From: Bacillota bacterium
Lineage (GTDB): Bacteria > Bacillota > Clostridia > Christensenellales > CAG-138
DNA: 6,133 nucleotides
NCBI GenBank assembly: GCA_023461495.1
Contig: JAEYLA010000151.1
Location: forward strand, 1-6,133
Direction: 5' to 3'
This document shows positions 5,532 to 6,133 of this stretch, piece by piece. Within the stretch, counting starts at the first letter, position 1. Each line of letters opens with the position of its first letter. The notes under the pieces were generated by a model. It was not told where the DNA came from. It saw only the letters and a program-made list of their open reading frames with translations, and searched no databases. The position numbers and the translations under genes are program-made.

Positions 5532-6133
5532 ATGGGCCTGACTGTCGTATCCTATCTTGCTTTGGACGTGGAAACGCCCAATGCGCGCGCCGACGCGCTC
5601 TGCTCCATCGGGGTAATCTATAAGGAGTATGGGAAAACCGTATTCGAGCGGGAGTACCTTGTGAACCCCGAAACGCATTTTGACCCGTTCAACATCGATA
5701 TCCACGGCATCACGCCGTCTATGGTGTATAATGCGCCTGCCTTCCCGGAAATCTGGGAGGAAATCGCCCCTTACGCGCAGCGCATGCCCGTGCTTGCGCA
5801 CAACGCGGTCTTTGACCTCTCCGTCATCACCCGCACGCTTGAGCGCTACAGCGTTGCCGCGCCCGTGTTCCAATACATCTGCACCTGCCGCTTGGCACAG
5901 CGGCACATTGAAAAAGAGCGCTTTGGCAACCACCGTCTCAACACCTTGTGCGACGGGCTAGATCTGCCTTTGACGCGCCACCACAACGCGCTCTATGACG
6001 CGCAGGCCTGCGCGGCGCTCTTTGACCTGCTGCTCGACCGCTACGGCGTGGATGAAACGGACCTGCGCCAGTATCCCGCCGCCAAGAAGACGCCCAAGCG
6101 AGCAACTTCCAAGAAGAAGGCGCAGGAACATAC
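5532..6133 (+). CDS. DEDDh 3'-5' exonuclease, DNA polymerase III epsilon type (partial, 3' end missing)
   Basis: A predicted cytoplasmic 3'-5' exonuclease of the DnaQ/RNase T superfamily; 200 codons lie in the window with no stop. The active-site set is complete. Motif I is LALDVET (D12, E14), motif II is LAHNAVFDLSVI (D95), and motif III is HHNALYDAQA (H151, D156), the DEDDh order. INxHGIT-like spacing (DIHGITPSMV, 56-65) and a CTCRLAQR segment (117-124) are typical of epsilon-like exonucleases. The domain ends near residue 172. What follows is a Lys-rich tail (AAKKTPKRATSKKKAQEH) that may lead to a second domain, such as BRCT, beyond the edge. Such stand-alone proteins are thought to act in DNA repair or trimming; the substrate is not determinable here. 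It has its own promoter and is separate from the kinase operon. Confidence 0.88.
   Translation, partial: MGLTVVSYLALDVETPNARADALCSIGVIYKEYGKTVFEREYLVNPETHFDPFNIDIHGITPSMVYNAPAFPEIWEEIAPYAQRMPVLAHNAVFDLSVITRTLERYSVAAPVFQYICTCRLAQRHIEKERFGNHRLNTLCDGLDLPLTRHHNALYDAQACAALFDLLLDRYGVDETDLRQYPAAKKTPKRATSKKKAQEH

Noticed and set aside
5511..5933. Minus-strand frame of 140 codons opposite the exonuclease
   Set aside because: The plus strand has all five DEDDh active-site residues in frame. The opposite frame shows no recognisable pattern.
1..6133. CRISPR array, tRNA, rRNA, insertion sequence or attachment site
   Set aside because: No regularly spaced repeats, RNA-gene motifs, transposase or terminal inverted repeats were seen when reading both strands.

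Overview
The window suggests a chromosomal segment of a Gram-positive, Clostridia-like bacterium of fairly high GC. The evidence is G+C-rich coding DNA, AGGAG-type ribosome binding sites, a CiaH-like sensor kinase without a full HAMP domain, an efflux adaptor held by one N-terminal membrane helix, and a small basic protein of a type I recall from Clostridia. The species cannot be fixed from the sequence alone, and the assignment is an inference.

Layout. Positions 1-3072 (minus strand) hold the first genes of an export operon, read right to left. First comes a long MacA/HlyD-type adaptor with an N-terminal anchor. It overlaps by an ATGA junction a MacB/FtsX-type ABC permease, and 11 nt after the permease stop another gene begins with a strong ribosome binding site and runs off the left edge. 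That gene is plausibly the ABC ATPase, because none is seen elsewhere in the window. Positions 3307-5213 (plus strand) hold a divergently transcribed two-component system: an OmpR-family response regulator overlapping by ATGA a two-helix sensor histidine kinase. The roughly 230 bp between the adaptor and regulator starts contain a perfect TATAAT for the adaptor operon, an 11-bp direct repeat just upstream of it, and a 10-bp inverted copy of one repeat on the regulator side. This looks like a shared operator through which the regulator controls both the exporter and itself.

The kinase gene ends at a strong, potentially bidirectional hairpin terminator. On the opposite strand a small basic-protein gene (63 aa) converges on the kinase, and its last codons lie inside this hairpin. 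From 5532 to the right edge runs the 5' part of a DEDDh 3'-5' exonuclease gene (DNA polymerase III epsilon type) with a Lys-rich tail, preceded by an extended -10 promoter and a GC-rich leader hairpin.

Working together: the likely theme is a sensor/regulator pair that detects an envelope stress, antimicrobial peptide or other extracellular signal and switches on a MacAB/YknXYZ-like exporter. The substrate cannot be read from the sequence. The small protein and the exonuclease appear to be unrelated neighbours. The system is of a known general type. The less ordinary points are the symmetrical operator, the Gly/Met-rich insert in the permease, the very long adaptor coiled coil, and the terminator embedded in the small gene.
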